Part shown: positions 28,537 through 39,377 of the stretch, one piece after another
How positions within the stretch are numbered: the stretch's first letter is position 1
How the letters are laid out: each line of letters starts with the position of its first letter
Origin: Oxalobacteraceae bacterium
GTDB lineage: Bacteria; Pseudomonadota; Gammaproteobacteria; Burkholderiales; Burkholderiaceae_D
Assembly: GCA_025352145.1 (NCBI GenBank)
Contig: JANXTY010000029.1
Span: 1 to 63,008, forward strand
Length of the DNA: 63,008 bases
Direction: 5' to 3'
The notes under the pieces: model-generated
What the model saw: the letters and a program-made list of their open reading frames with translations, nothing else
Databases searched by the model: none
Told to the model about the DNA's origin: nothing
Translations under genes and position numbers: made by a program

Positions 28537-28630
28537 CACGGTAGCGCGGTAGCGCTGCCGTGATCGCTTTCTTGGGCTTACCTTTCTTGGCGATGCAAGA
28601 AAGGTAAGCGGCTGTCGGGCGGCACCCGAC
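28537..28630. repeat. Cluster of three adjacent hairpins
   Basis: Stem 1: 28537-28547 with 28552-28562 (11 bp, one mismatch, 4-base loop). Stem 2: GCTTACCTTTCTTG 28576-28589 with 28596-28609 (14 bp, perfect, 6-base loop). Stem 3: GTCGGG 28614-28619 with 28625-28630. They lie between the flavoprotein stop (28776) and the unknown gene. They may end the upstream transcript, or be a dispersed palindromic repeat. Apart from these and the 39-bp element, I see nothing coding between 28184 and 28775. Confidence 0.75.
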
Positions 28631-28775
28631 CAACAAACTAAAATCAACACAACATCGACTTACGATAGTAATAAAACGTACTTCCGTAGTCCGTGTAGGG
28701 GGTCAGAGTAATTTTTGCGATAGAACGTTGCGAAAAAAATTCTGCCCACAGCTGACTACGCTGTACTTCATCAAA

Positions 28776-30830
28776 TTAATTGCTGGTAGTAGGATGCACC
28801 ATGCGATAGGTTTCCAAATATTTACCAAGGAAGGCCTTATATTTCCGCTTGATCTTCAGGTCGTTGAACGTGAGGCGCGCTTTTTCAGGATTGATTTGCC
28901 TGACCAGATAGCTCCACAAAAAGTCAATGCCGATCACCGGGAAAAACCAGACCGGCCCGTAGGTCAATGTGGCGGAGAAACCCGCCAGCAGGAATGCAAA
29001 TCGTAAATAACTGTATGGCGCCGACGCGATGAACGACTGCGAATGCACGGCCGGTGTGACCACGATAAAATTCAAAACATATTGCAAGAGTGTGACGGCT
29101 GCAAACACGGGAAGGTTGATCGTATCGTTCAGGTAGAACATCAACATTGCTGTGAAAAACATCAGGTGGTACATCCCAAATGTCAGCAAGCGCATCTTGA
29201 TGCCGGCCCAACTCTGATGGGTCTTGTCGATATGATCCACTAACTTGTCGCATCCTTCGACTTTGTATTCGCCCTTTTGCCGGTATTTGAATGCGTTGTT
29301 CGGGAAGAACAAATATTTCGATACCTCGCTGAGGCTGGTGCACTCGCTTAACTTGATGTCGATACCGATAGCTCTGGCGACTTCTTCTGTGTAAAAACCA
29401 TAGAACACCAGATGGTCAGTGCGCGCTGCTTCGTCGGTGTAGTAGTACTTGGTGTTGTACGTGTCAAGCCGCTGGTCAAGCGTGCTGTAGACCTCGTCCT
29501 TGAAGGACTCGTTGTGAATCAATTTGTGCGCCAGCAGCCCCTGCATCTCGGTCATGTTGGCCAAGCCGCCGGTAGTAGGCCGGGTGTATCCTAAAAAGAA
29601 TACATTGGACAGTTTCTTCGGTACGACACCCATGTAATTGTCGCGATAGAGGTAGCTGTACTCATCCATCATCGCGCCGGAATGCTTGACGATTTTAGGC
29701 AAGCGCGGATTTTCAGGGCCGCCATCGATGAAGTGGTCGTACATTAACTGTTGGCCGTTGACCCTGTTGGTGATCGTCTTTTTCTCATGATCGACATCGA
29801 TATCGCCTTTGCTCCAATATTGGACCAGGCCTTGATCGATAAAGAGCGGGAGATCGTTCAACAAATAGCCGGACTTAATGGATTCCTCTAACTTCCCGCC
29901 AAAAAATTTATGGTATCCGTCAATAGGCCAATATTTAATGGCGATGACCCCGTTGGGAAACGGCATTGCCTTGCGCATTCTTTTCAAATTGACCTTGAGC
30001 GCCCGAATGGTTTCCGGATAGGCAAAGGCAAATAAATTCGGGCTGATGATTTTCCCCATCCCCATGAATAATTTATTCATAAACCGTCCCAGCTTGGTAT
30101 GCATGAACGACAGGGAAAGCATGACTAAGGGAAAAATGGAATTTCCGCTGATCATCGCTCGATAGATATTCGGGAACAGGAACGCGACGTTGTGATACTC
30201 GATCTGGTCAAGCGTCACTGTCGTCTTGTTGATTTCGAACATTTTGTCCAGGGCATTAAACCCATTTCCCAGACACACGATTTTATTGTTCTGCGCCACC
30301 AGCTTGGCGATCATCAAATTGGACGAATCGCCAATGGTATTAAATACGATCGTTTTTCCGCTGGTGGTGTAGTCGAATTTATTGAGGGAATCGTGAATAT
30401 TTCTTCTGAAGCCGGTACAGACAACGACATTGACTGCCTTGTAAATCACGCCGCTGGCCGTTTCAATGATGCTATAGCCGTCGTAGTTGTCGACGCGCTT
30501 GACCTCGTCCTGCACGATTTTTTCTTTGTACTGTTCGAAATAGGACAAATGCATGTCATAGAATTCTTTGGCAGTAGTGTAGCAATCCTCTATACAACCA
30601 TCTTCCTGAAAGCGCTTCGCCTGATCGAAGGAATAGAAGCTCGTGCTGTAGCTACTCACGAGATCGAAATCCAATCGATCATTGCGCTTTAAATTCGCCC
30701 AAATCGGATTGGGTATTTTTTCTGAAACGATCACATATTCGTCGCCTGTCCTATCCAGTTCACGCAACAAGGGCACACTGGAAAAACCACATCCAATAAT
30801 GAGCGTCTTGACTTCATGGTTAAATTCCAT
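28776..30830 (-). CDS. Membrane-anchored flavin monooxygenase-like protein
   Basis: Protein of 684 residues. The N-terminus has an FAD-type Rossmann motif (LIIGCGFSSVP, about 10-20). A second nucleotide motif (CLGNGFNALDK, about 195) would bind NADPH, and GYTRPTTGGLANMTEMQG near 415-430 resembles the FAD-closing segment of flavin monooxygenases. The last third (about 560-650) has three or four membrane helices, which is unusual for the family. It lies between the decarboxylative KS and the unknown gene in the PKS operon and probably oxidises the polyketide (hydroxylation, epoxidation or Baeyer-Villiger). The reaction cannot be read from sequence. Start has a GATGAGGAA site. Confidence 0.78.
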   Translation of the reverse strand: MEFNHEVKTLIIGCGFSSVPLLRELDRTGDEYVIVSEKIPNPIWANLKRNDRLDFDLVSSYSTSFYSFDQAKRFQEDGCIEDCYTTAKEFYDMHLSYFEQYKEKIVQDEVKRVDNYDGYSIIETASGVIYKAVNVVVCTGFRRNIHDSLNKFDYTTSGKTIVFNTIGDSSNLMIAKLVAQNNKIVCLGNGFNALDKMFEINKTTVTLDQIEYHNVAFLFPNIYRAMISGNSIFPLVMLSLSFMHTKLGRFMNKLFMGMGKIISPNLFAFAYPETIRALKVNLKRMRKAMPFPNGVIAIKYWPIDGYHKFFGGKLEESIKSGYLLNDLPLFIDQGLVQYWSKGDIDVDHEKKTITNRVNGQQLMYDHFIDGGPENPRLPKIVKHSGAMMDEYSYLYRDNYMGVVPKKLSNVFFLGYTRPTTGGLANMTEMQGLLAHKLIHNESFKDEVYSTLDQRLDTYNTKYYYTDEAARTDHLVFYGFYTEEVARAIGIDIKLSECTSLSEVSKYLFFPNNAFKYRQKGEYKVEGCDKLVDHIDKTHQSWAGIKMRLLTFGMYHLMFFTAMLMFYLNDTINLPVFAAVTLLQYVLNFIVVTPAVHSQSFIASAPYSYLRFAFLLAGFSATLTYGPVWFFPVIGIDFLWSYLVRQINPEKARLTFNDLKIKRKYKAFLGKYLETYRMVHPTTSN

Positions 30831-30943
30831 TTCCTCATCCTCTTTCTAGTTAATTCACATAAATTCATTAAAAATCGTTCGACACATTCATTGCTTTTTC
30901 ACTGCACTACCATTTTCACCGCTGACACTTTGCGATCATTTCG

Positions 30944-32176
30944 CTAACAAAAAACCTTGGACATACACAACGCGGTATTGATGCCGCCAAAACCGAAACT
31001 CACATTCAAACTATTGCGGATACCCGCCGCCGTTCTTTTTTCTTTTACCCAGTCGAATCCGGCATCGATCGGCTGCTCTAGATTGCGCGATGGATGGAGT
31101 GCGTCTTGCTCGAACTGCAGCAAAGTCGCAACCACCTCTACCGCACCCGCTGCGGTCAAACCGTGGCCGGTGATAGATTTTGTGGTGTTGATGGGGGCGT
31201 GCGCTAATCCGCATTCCTTCAACGCCTGCAACTCCGTCACATCGCCGATCAACGAGCCAGAACCATGCGGATTGACGTAATCGATGTCGCGCGAACGAAG
31301 ACCCGCCCGCTCCAATGCTTGCTCGATGACAGCGACTTCCCCATTCAGCGACGGATCGGGATTGCGATTGGCATCCATCAACACCGACCAGCCGGTCATG
31401 CGTGCATACGGTTTTTTCCGCCAGGCTTGATCGGCATCGACTCTTTCGACCACGACTGCGGCGCAGCTTTCGCCATAGATAAATCCATCGCGCTGTTCAT
31501 CAAATGGCCGGCAGGCCAGTTCGGGGGAAGTGGCGTAACGAGTCGATCCCATCGCGCCCAAGGTCCGAAATCCCTGGCACTCCCAATACGACAGGTCCAT
31601 CAGCGCGCCCAATGCAATGCACACATCGACGCGCCCAGATTTGACCGCTTCAATGGCTTCAATTACCGCAAGTTGCCCACTGGCCGATGCGCCGCCAACC
31701 GTATGCGCCAATCCCTGGATGCCGAAAGCGGAGGTGCAAAGACCGCATATATCGCTGTCAAAAAAAGAAATGGCATAGGTCGGCCGCAAGAAATCGAGCT
31801 TGTCTCGATAGCGATCCTGCGTAAGAACCAGTTCCCTTTGCTGCACGTTGCTGCCGCCCACGATCAATCCGATGCGGCGCCCGTCGAGATCGCCAAGCTG
31901 CGCGTCATCCCATGCTTCGCGCAGCGTCAGCAATGCTACTTGCGCCGAAAAAGAGGCGGTGCGTAACGTGCTTTCCGGCACAAAATCGATGGCGCCGGTC
32001 GCTGCCATTTCAGCGCCGATGAAACGCGTGTTCAGCTGTCTTCCCGGACGTTGCATGATGGAGAACCGATGCTCTCCCGCAAACAGCGCTTTTTTAAAAG
32101 ACGCCTTGCCCTGGCCGATAGCGGAACGAATACCTAAGCCGGAAATGACGATGTCAGGCTGCTTGCAACTTGGCAT
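30944..32176 (-). CDS. Decarboxylative ketosynthase of the HMGS cassette (PksF-like)
   Basis: KS-fold protein of 410 residues from the ATG at 32176, which overlaps the ACP gene by 23 bases. The active-site Cys is replaced by Ser164 (VGGASASG), while both His remain (NPHGSGS and SITGHGLTAAG). This Ser-His-His pattern marks the free-standing KS that decarboxylates malonyl on the donor ACP to give acetyl-ACP for HMG-synthase beta-branching. Coupling to the discrete ACP gene and the beta-branch ACPs in the PKS support this. Confidence 0.93.
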   Translation of the reverse strand: MPSCKQPDIVISGLGIRSAIGQGKASFKKALFAGEHRFSIMQRPGRQLNTRFIGAEMAATGAIDFVPESTLRTASFSAQVALLTLREAWDDAQLGDLDGRRIGLIVGGSNVQQRELVLTQDRYRDKLDFLRPTYAISFFDSDICGLCTSAFGIQGLAHTVGGASASGQLAVIEAIEAVKSGRVDVCIALGALMDLSYWECQGFRTLGAMGSTRYATSPELACRPFDEQRDGFIYGESCAAVVVERVDADQAWRKKPYARMTGWSVLMDANRNPDPSLNGEVAVIEQALERAGLRSRDIDYVNPHGSGSLIGDVTELQALKECGLAHAPINTTKSITGHGLTAAGAVEVVATLLQFEQDALHPSRNLEQPIDAGFDWVKEKRTAAGIRNSLNVSFGFGGINTALCMSKVFC

Positions 32177-32402
32177 GGAGCAGCTCCGCAAGTTCGCCAA
32201 TATTTCTCGGTCCGAACATTTCAAACAAAGGCACTTTCAAACCGAGATTTTCCAGGGTCATGATGACGATCTCGGCACGGTCCATTGAATTGGCACCCAG
32301 GGCTTCCAATCCGTCGGACGCCTCGAGAGTGTGGTCTTTTAATTTAGGCATGACCTCGCCGATGATGTCGATAATGACTTTGAGTATGCTGTCGGTATTC
32401 AT
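32154..32402 (-). CDS. Discrete donor acyl carrier protein (AcpK-like)
   Basis: 82-residue stand-alone ACP. Phosphopantetheine attaches to Ser39 in GANSMDRAEIV, the pattern of AcpK-type donor ACPs rather than the usual GxDSL. The PKS protein with the TE is 161 bases upstream, the KS decarboxylase overlaps its 3' end. It should carry the malonyl-then-acetyl group used by an HMG synthase on the tandem acceptor ACPs. No HMG synthase is present in the window. Confidence 0.93.
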   Translation of the reverse strand: MNTDSILKVIIDIIGEVMPKLKDHTLEASDGLEALGANSMDRAEIVIMTLENLGLKVPLFEMFGPRNIGELAELLHAKLQAA

Positions 32403-32563
32403 TGCTCTCGTGCTCCCTTAAATTGCGTAATTAAATTAAATAATTAAATTGCAGAATTGAGTTACTTCATCACTTCGGGTGGTTGCCAAACCTCAAAAAA
32501 TAGCTGAACTAGTGCTGGGCACGGCATGCCGCGCCTCTACGGTGCTCACAACGATTTGCTTGC

Positions 32564-35500
32564 TCATGCAATTTGTTCGATTTCTACTTCCGTATTTTTC
32601 GGAAGGGGATTTTTTTCTACTTCATTAAAAAATTGGAGTAATTTTTCGTTAAACCATTCATGGTTTTGTAGCGGAAGATAGTGGCCGCCGCTGGCATGTT
32701 CAAAACACTGCGCATGCGGCAACTGCTCCGTCAGCAGCCAGCCGTGTTCTGCTGCGATGACGCGATCTTTGCCACCGAATAAGACCAACGTTTTGGATGA
32801 AATTTCCGTGGCGCGGCTGTAGTCAAAGGCGAGCGTCTCTTGCAAATACGGGATCGTGGCGTCTAATCGCAGCGGTGCCCGGATAAACGCAAAATGCGAT
32901 TCGCGTTTGCCCTGCGCGCTGGCCGGCACGTTCTCGGCGAAGTCGTCCACCAGCTTGCTCATCAGCGCAATGGTCGATTCCAATTGATCGCCATGTTCCT
33001 GTCTGGCTGGTGTGCCGATGAGTGTGAGAGAACGAATCTGATCAGGATTTTTCAGCGCGATCCGCTCGGCAATGAGCGCGCCCATCGACCATCCGACCAG
33101 ATGCAGTTTTTCTGGAATGCCCATGACGTCCAGCGCTTTGACTATGCCCTCAGCAATACCTGCAAACGTCACGTCGCCCGCGCCAAGATCGCTTTGGCCA
33201 TGCCCGGGGTAATGAAAAACAATGACCCTATATTTCTGCGACAGGGCGCGTAGTTGATGCATCCATACCGTCGCCAATGCGCCCATCGGGGTCATCAGCA
33301 CGACCGGCGCGCCAAGGCCTGCTGAAAACACTTCCAGATGCAGCCCCGGTGAAACCTCTATCAGCGATACGTGGACGTTCCTGCATCCTTCCAGGGCATA
33401 ACGATAATTTTCTGCCAGCATCACGTCGGCGGAATATCCCTCCGTCGCGACGGCATGCTCAGCCTCGGCTTTGCCGCTGTACTGTTCACCCTGTTCGCGC
33501 TGCGCGTGGGAATCTAGTTCGCCCGGCCGGGTTGATTGACGCAATGGTTCCATCGCCGCCAGTTCGCTGTGCAGATAGAGCGCAAGCGCAGAAATAGTGG
33601 GGTGTTCGTACAGCACCGTTGCCTTGAGTGTTGTGCCCCATTCGCCATTGACCGACTTGATCCATTGCACCGCAATAATGGAATCCAGACCGTATTCTGT
33701 GAACTGACTCTCTTCGTCAATTTCGCCGGTTTCCATAAACAAAATTTTTGCCAGGCTGTTTTTGAGAGAGTCACCGAGTGTCGATAACGGTATGGCGCTT
33801 GCTGCGTTGTCGCTTGTTTTGTCGTTGGTGGAGTCGCTCCCACGCGTTGGCGAGGATGCATCGCTTGCTGGCGTCGAATCCGTTTCTGCTGCAGCCGATA
33901 GCGATGTTGCTGAATCTGCCGATGTTGTTGATATTGTCGATAGTGTCGAAACAGTTGCCATTTCTTCCGGGTTTCTCAATTGGTCGTGCACATGGGCTGA
34001 TAGGGATTCGATCGTGGAATATTCATACAGAATCGTTGCCTTCAGCGCTAATGAAAATGCAGCATTGACGCCCTTGATCCATTGCACTGCGATGATGGAA
34101 TCGACACCGATCTCGATGAATGACCCATCACCGCTAATTTCTTCGAGCTCCATAAATAATGTCTTGGCCAGGCTGGCGGACAGCGAAAGCTGTATCGCCG
34201 TCACCGATGGCACGTCGGCAATGGCAACTGTCGCCTCTGCGCTGGCATCCACTACATGCACTGCCTCATGCATTGGGGCGGAGATCGGCATGGGTGCGAG
34301 CGGTGATTCTGACGAGGTGGTCTTGTTCGGTACGGCGACGAGTGCGATTTTCGACGGCTTGCCCCCAACCGCTGTGAATGTCGGCGTATGGTCGGTGCTG
34401 GTCAAAGCCGTTTGTGGACGAGCGCCTTGGCTAGTTTGCGTTTTTTCCTGTGCTGGCAAAGCCGCCGGTGAAATGGCTGCTGGCGTGTCCAGTATCAACG
34501 CTTCGCTTTTCTCAATGACCTTCGCCGTACCGGAATCGGCTACCCCTGCAGGCGTGATTTGCAATGGCGGAACCCAATAGCGGTGGCGTGCGAAGGGATA
34601 CGTTGGCAAGTGAATGCGGCGCGGTGTGTGACCGGCGTAAAGCAAACTCCAATCGATGACTAATCCATCGACCCATAGTTCGAGCAACATCGGATAGGCA
34701 GCATCAGCGATCCACTGCGCTACCGTGGCTTTGCGCTCGACATCCGACGCGTACAAGGTACCGACTGGATTGTTCCGCTTGACCCTGCCGCGATACAGCG
34801 CCTCGATATCGCTTGCGCCGTCGATAAATTTTTGCAGCTTCTGTTCCAGCTCGCGCAGCGATCTCACGTTGATCGCCAGACGTTCATCCATCGGCTCGCG
34901 CCCTACCTGCAGGGTATAGGCAATGGCCGCCAGATCGTCTTCCGTAAGCACGCCTTGCCGCAGGGCTGACAGCAACCTGCTGGCTTGCTCGTTCAGGCGA
35001 TTCGGGTCGCGTGCCGACAAGACGATCCCGACGGTTGTTCCGTGCGCTGCCTGCCGCATTGCGTCGGTCGAACGTGCCTGATCCTGACTGACGTATTCCT
35101 CCACCACCAGGCTGGCGTTCGATCCGCTTGCACCGAAAGCACTGATGAGGGCGCGGCGCGGCGAGACGGTTTTTGTTTGTGGTGCTTGTGCTGTTTGTGT
35201 CGCTATTGGAGATGCCGGGCGATCCCATGTCCTGAATGTTTTTTCGACATAGAAGGGGGTATCGTGAAAAGGAATCAGCGGGTTCAATTTTTCCGCATGC
35301 AACGATGGGAATATCTCGCCATGTTCCAGTTGTAGCAGGAGCTTGGTCAACCCCGCGATGCCAGCGGCAGCTTCCAGATGGCCGATATTGGATTTGGACG
35401 AGCCGATGGCGCAATACTGTCTGGGTTGCTGGTGCTGCTGCTGTGGTTGCGCCCGTTGCGCAGCGCCGGTCAGGCGATCGAATGCTTTGGTCAGTCCCTG

Positions 35501-38500
35501 GATCTCAATAGGGTCGCCCAGAGAAGTCCCGGTGCCGTGCGCTTCGACGTAGCTCACCGTGCGTGGATCAACTGCCGCTGCGGTGAGCGCATCGGCGATG
35601 ACTTCGGCCTGCGCGACCGGATTCGGTACGGTGCCCCCGGCGGTCTTGCCGCAATGATTGATGGCCGAACCTTTGATGATCCCGCGAATCGGATAGCCCA
35701 GACGCACGGCCCGTTCCAGCGTGGTTAACATCACTGCGCCCACGCCTTCGCCCGGCACATAGCCGTCGCCGTTTTCGCCGAAGCTACGGCACACACCCTC
35801 CGACGACAGAAAATGATTTTCTTTGAGGAAGATGAATTTATGCGGATGCGTCACCAGATTCACGCCGCCGGCAATGGCGTAGTGACACTCGTTGCGCCGA
35901 ATGCTTTCACATGCCAGATGCACCGAGGTCAACGCCGATGAACACATCGTATCCACCGCCACCGAGGGGCCGTGAAAATTCATGCAGTACGAGGTCACGT
36001 TCGAGATGGAGGACAGGCTCACGCCCAATGCGGTCGGCATGCCGCGCACCGTATGTTCCGATCCAAACAGTTCGTAATGACTCCAGAATGCGCCGACAAA
36101 CACCCCGACGGAATGTTCTCCCGCTGCGCGATAGTGCTGCGTTTTGCGATCCTGATAAAAACCGGCGTCCTCGCAGGCTTCCCACGCGGTTTCGAGAAAC
36201 AAGCGGGCCTGCGGGTCCATCGCTTGCGCCTTGACCGGCGGCAGGCCGAACAGCAATGGATCGAATAAATCGATTCGATCGACGAAGCCGCCAAACTGAT
36301 AATAGTCCTCGATGTTGTAGCCGAAATCGTAGCCCTCCCAGCGCTCGGTGGGAACACGCGAAATGCAATTTTTTCCGTCTTTCAGGTTCTGGTAGAACTC
36401 ACCGATATTATTGGCTTGCGGATACCGTCCGGCCATGCCGATCACCGCGATATCGTCCGAAAATGCGGTGGAACGGTCGGCCTGCGCAACCTTGCTTGCG
36501 TTGGCGCGCTCACTTTCACTTCCGCCCCCACTATCGCCATCATGTGACATTGGTGTGGGCGGTGTGTGTGCAGAGGCAGCCAGGGTCGGCGTATTCGATG
36601 CAATATAAGTGCGGATTTTTTCTTCAGCGCCGTAAGCGACGACGAGCTGGGTCATTTTGGATTTCAGCGCCCACGCCATGATGTCCATCCCCACAGCGCT
36701 AGGCAGGGGCCGGAGGCCGGATGACTGAAACATCATGCGCTCGGCGACTGGGTCGATTGCCATGCCGCCTTGCGCCCACAGCGGCCAGTTGATGCTAAGC
36801 GTGTTGCCTGAACGTTGGCCGCTCGCCACCTGATTCTGTCGATGGAAGGCGAAGGCATCCATGAAAGCATTCGCACTCGCGTAATCGACTTGTCCGATGT
36901 TGCCGGTGATGGCCGACAGCGAAGAAAACATCATGAAAAAGTCGATCTTGTCCTGGCTAGATACCTGATCAAGGTGCCATAGTCCAGAAATTTTTGGGCG
37001 CACGACGGACGCAATATCCTCCACGTTTTTCCGGTGGATGACCTGATCCCTGATCATGCCGGCGCTGTGTACGATCCCGCTTACCGAGCCGAATTTTTCC
37101 CGGATCGTGCGGAATGCCTTTTCCAGCGCCGTCAGGTTCGTCAAGTCGACCGGCAAGTAGATCACTTCTGCGCCCTGGTTCACCAGACGTTGGATTTTTT
37201 CTTGCCCGGCTGGGTCTAATGGCGTGCGCCCGAGCAGTGCCAGCTTCGGCCTGATTTGCGTGGTGAGATAGTCCGCCAGGATCAAGCCGAGTCCGCCCAG
37301 ACCGCCTGCGATGACGATTGCGCCGCTCTCGGGGAATGCATAGACGGCATCCGCGACCTTGTCGCCACGCTTGTCGTTGTCCTTGTCATTGCCCTTGTCG
37401 TTGTCCAGATAAGCAATCTCTTGCAACGCGCTCATGTAACGGTGCTGGGGATGTCCGGTATAGCTGATCCGCGTTGCACCGGGGCGTGCAGACATGGCTT
37501 CACTTGCCAACAATTTGACGACCGTGTCGGGGGACTTGGCGCCCACATCGTCGATCAGAATGACCTGACTGCGAATCCGTGGCAGCTCCATGTTCAGGGT
37601 CTTGAAACATCCTGAAAACAGGGTCGCCCAGCTATGGCCGCTGTCGGCATCGGCGACCAGCTGCACAAGCATGTCTTGCGATGTGTTTTTGGCTGCAAGC
37701 TGCTTGATGCTCGCGACCACCTGGTCCAGCGCATTTTCCATTTTCTGCGCCATGCTTTCGCCATGGGTACGCACCAACACCACTTTTTCAACATTGTCAG
37801 CATTGATGAGGGCAACTTCCAGGTCGAAATAACTTGCCGCCGGCCGTCGGTCGGCGACACAGATTACCCACCGAGGCAAGACTAAAGAGGGAGGCTCGGC
37901 AGGCACTGGCAAGGCCTGGGAAATGGGGAGCGGCGCAAACAGCAGTACTTGCCGCTTATCGGTAGAATCGGCCCCGTCTGCATCATGCTCGGCAGGTTTG
38001 CTTGCGGCAGGTTGGCTGCTGCTCGATAGCAGCGTATGGATGTCGAATTCGCTACTCAAATAATCCGCCAGTTTCTCGATGCTGGAATATTCAAAGAGCA
38101 GTGTCGGGTACAACTCCTGGCCGATCACTTGCTCCAGTTCTTTGGTCAGCCATAGAAGTTGCGTGGAATCCATGCCCAGGTCATAAAAATTTTCACTGAC
38201 GTTGAGCTCGTCCGCCGATTGCTGCAACACGGCAGCGATTTTGTCTTTGATCAGAGAGGCAATGGAGAGCGGCTGCGCAGCAAATGCGGGATTGGCCGCG
38301 TTGGGGCGTTGAGCGCTCGGCAGTGGCGCCGAGTTCGGCACTGGCGATGCGGTTTGCACGTGCTGCGGCAATTTGACGGGCGTTGGCTGAGGTTTGCTGT
38401 CGCTCTTATTGTCTTTCTTCACATCGCTCAGCAAGCTTTTGATTAAATGCGCCGAGCGGATGCGCTTCATGGAAAATTTTTTGAACTCCGCCAGCAGCTC

Positions 38501-39334
38501 GCCAGCTTCGTTAAATATCGCGACATCTGTCGCGTTCACATCCTGCGCCGGATCGCCCTGCCGGTTCCAGTACGCCTCGTTTTCGGAATAGGTATAAATG
38601 TGCCGTGGCAGCGGCTGATAGAGGCAAAAGCGATCGATGGTGAAAGGGATGTACGGCGTATTGTCTTCGCCTTCTGCGCGATTGTGGAGGTTGCCTAGGT
38701 TGCTTAGGTTACGGACCCGGATGGACTGACCGGCAAAGGTAGAGCCATCCAACAGCGCCGGATGCGCCAGAAACTTATCGCGGAATTCTTCAGCCTCGTC
38801 ACCCAGGCGCAGCTGCATCAACTCTGCATTTTTTCTGCAATACACCGTGCCCAGGGTTTTCATAAAACTGTAATGCTTGATATCCGCCCGCAAAGCCAGA
38901 CCATAGACCTCGCTCATATCTACTTGATAGTCGGACTCGCGGATGAATGCGGCCACGTCCATCGTGCGTGCCTCGGCAGGATGCAGGAGCGGGAACAGGG
39001 AACACTCCATGTTCTCATAGCGAACGTCATCAAGCGCCTGATTGTCCCTGGACTTATAGCTGCTGACCGAAACGTGCCAGTGCGACTCGACAGGCGTAAA
39101 CGTGATGCAGATATTTTTATCGTATTGTTCTGAAGTCACGATGGGTTGTTTGAATACCACGCGCCTTAACTCGATGGCGTGCGATCCGACGCATTTGGGT
39201 GCCAGGCGATAAATCATGTCGAGCAAGGTCACGCCTGGCAAGGTGCGGACATCATGCACATGATGGTCGCGCACGATGAAGTTACCGTGGCTCAGTGTTT
39301 GTTCGAAAGTGCGGTTTTCTTTTTTCACAACCAT
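32564..39334 (-). CDS. trans-AT PKS, third protein: DH-ACP-KR-KS-ACP-ACP-TE
   Basis: 2256 residues. Domains in order: DH (1-300; [11 protein letters not shown], and [10 protein letters not shown] where the usual Gln/His of DxxxQ is Phe); ACP (Ser390, GMDSTQ); KR (about 665-860; GGLGGLG, Tyr in [17 protein letters not shown] suggesting B-type); KS (from about 960; Cys1131 in DTMCSSA, EAHGTGT and NIGHLE intact); two ACPs (Ser1746 and Ser1885), both with DSIIAVQW, the Ser+6 Trp of beta-branching ACPs; and an alpha/beta-hydrolase TE (about 1970-2256; Ser2083 in GWSMG, Asp in GGKDR, His in GGHYLPL). The DH-ACP-KR block completes the KS at the end of the preceding protein. KR after ACP is a known trans-AT order. 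No AT domain. The TE makes this the last protein of the line. Confidence 0.95.
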   Translation of the reverse strand: MVVKKENRTFEQTLSHGNFIVRDHHVHDVRTLPGVTLLDMIYRLAPKCVGSHAIELRRVVFKQPIVTSEQYDKNICITFTPVESHWHVSVSSYKSRDNQALDDVRYENMECSLFPLLHPAEARTMDVAAFIRESDYQVDMSEVYGLALRADIKHYSFMKTLGTVYCRKNAELMQLRLGDEAEEFRDKFLAHPALLDGSTFAGQSIRVRNLSNLGNLHNRAEGEDNTPYIPFTIDRFCLYQPLPRHIYTYSENEAYWNRQGDPAQDVNATDVAIFNEAGELLAEFKKFSMKRIRSAHLIKSLLSDVKKDNKSDSKPQPTPVKLPQHVQTASPVPNSAPLPSAQRPNAANPAFAAQPLSIASLIKDKIAAVLQQSADELNVSENFYDLGMDSTQLLWLTKELEQVIGQELYPTLLFEYSSIEKLADYLSSEFDIHTLLSSSSQPAASKPAEHDADGADSTDKRQVLLFAPLPISQALPVPAEPPSLVLPRWVICVADRRPAASYFDLEVALINADNVEKVVLVRTHGESMAQKMENALDQVVASIKQLAAKNTSQDMLVQLVADADSGHSWATLFSGCFKTLNMELPRIRSQVILIDDVGAKSPDTVVKLLASEAMSARPGATRISYTGHPQHRYMSALQEIAYLDNDKGNDKDNDKRGDKVADAVYAFPESGAIVIAGGLGGLGLILADYLTTQIRPKLALLGRTPLDPAGQEKIQRLVNQGAEVIYLPVDLTNLTALEKAFRTIREKFGSVSGIVHSAGMIRDQVIHRKNVEDIASVVRPKISGLWHLDQVSSQDKIDFFMMFSSLSAITGNIGQVDYASANAFMDAFAFHRQNQVASGQRSGNTLSINWPLWAQGGMAIDPVAERMMFQSSGLRPLPSAVGMDIMAWALKSKMTQLVVAYGAEEKIRTYIASNTPTLAASAHTPPTPMSHDGDSGGGSESERANASKVAQADRSTAFSDDIAVIGMAGRYPQANNIGEFYQNLKDGKNCISRVPTERWEGYDFGYNIEDYYQFGGFVDRIDLFDPLLFGLPPVKAQAMDPQARLFLETAWEACEDAGFYQDRKTQHYRAAGEHSVGVFVGAFWSHYELFGSEHTVRGMPTALGVSLSSISNVTSYCMNFHGPSVAVDTMCSSALTSVHLACESIRRNECHYAIAGGVNLVTHPHKFIFLKENHFLSSEGVCRSFGENGDGYVPGEGVGAVMLTTLERAVRLGYPIRGIIKGSAINHCGKTAGGTVPNPVAQAEVIADALTAAAVDPRTVSYVEAHGTGTSLGDPIEIQGLTKAFDRLTGAAQRAQPQQQHQQPRQYCAIGSSKSNIGHLEAAAGIAGLTKLLLQLEHGEIFPSLHAEKLNPLIPFHDTPFYVEKTFRTWDRPASPIATQTAQAPQTKTVSPRRALISAFGASGSNASLVVEEYVSQDQARSTDAMRQAAHGTTVGIVLSARDPNRLNEQASRLLSALRQGVLTEDDLAAIAYTLQVGREPMDERLAINVRSLRELEQKLQKFIDGASDIEALYRGRVKRNNPVGTLYASDVERKATVAQWIADAAYPMLLELWVDGLVIDWSLLYAGHTPRRIHLPTYPFARHRYWVPPLQITPAGVADSGTAKVIEKSEALILDTPAAISPAALPAQEKTQTSQGARPQTALTSTDHTPTFTAVGGKPSKIALVAVPNKTTSSESPLAPMPISAPMHEAVHVVDASAEATVAIADVPSVTAIQLSLSASLAKTLFMELEEISGDGSFIEIGVDSIIAVQWIKGVNAAFSLALKATILYEYSTIESLSAHVHDQLRNPEEMATVSTLSTISTTSADSATSLSAAAETDSTPASDASSPTRGSDSTNDKTSDNAASAIPLSTLGDSLKNSLAKILFMETGEIDEESQFTEYGLDSIIAVQWIKSVNGEWGTTLKATVLYEHPTISALALYLHSELAAMEPLRQSTRPGELDSHAQREQGEQYSGKAEAEHAVATEGYSADVMLAENYRYALEGCRNVHVSLIEVSPGLHLEVFSAGLGAPVVLMTPMGALATVWMHQLRALSQKYRVIVFHYPGHGQSDLGAGDVTFAGIAEGIVKALDVMGIPEKLHLVGWSMGALIAERIALKNPDQIRSLTLIGTPARQEHGDQLESTIALMSKLVDDFAENVPASAQGKRESHFAFIRAPLRLDATIPYLQETLAFDYSRATEISSKTLVLFGGKDRVIAAEHGWLLTEQLPHAQCFEHASGGHYLPLQNHEWFNEKLLQFFNEVEKNPLPKNTEVEIEQIA

Positions 39335-39377
39335 TCCTTAAAATTTTTCCCGATCTTGGTCTGATCGCACGACGCCA

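Noticed and set aside
30944-32176. Ordinary FabF/KS-II chain elongation enzyme
   Set aside because: The nucleophile is Ser in GGASASG and the gene overlaps a donor ACP in a beta-branching PKS cluster, which fits the decarboxylative type.
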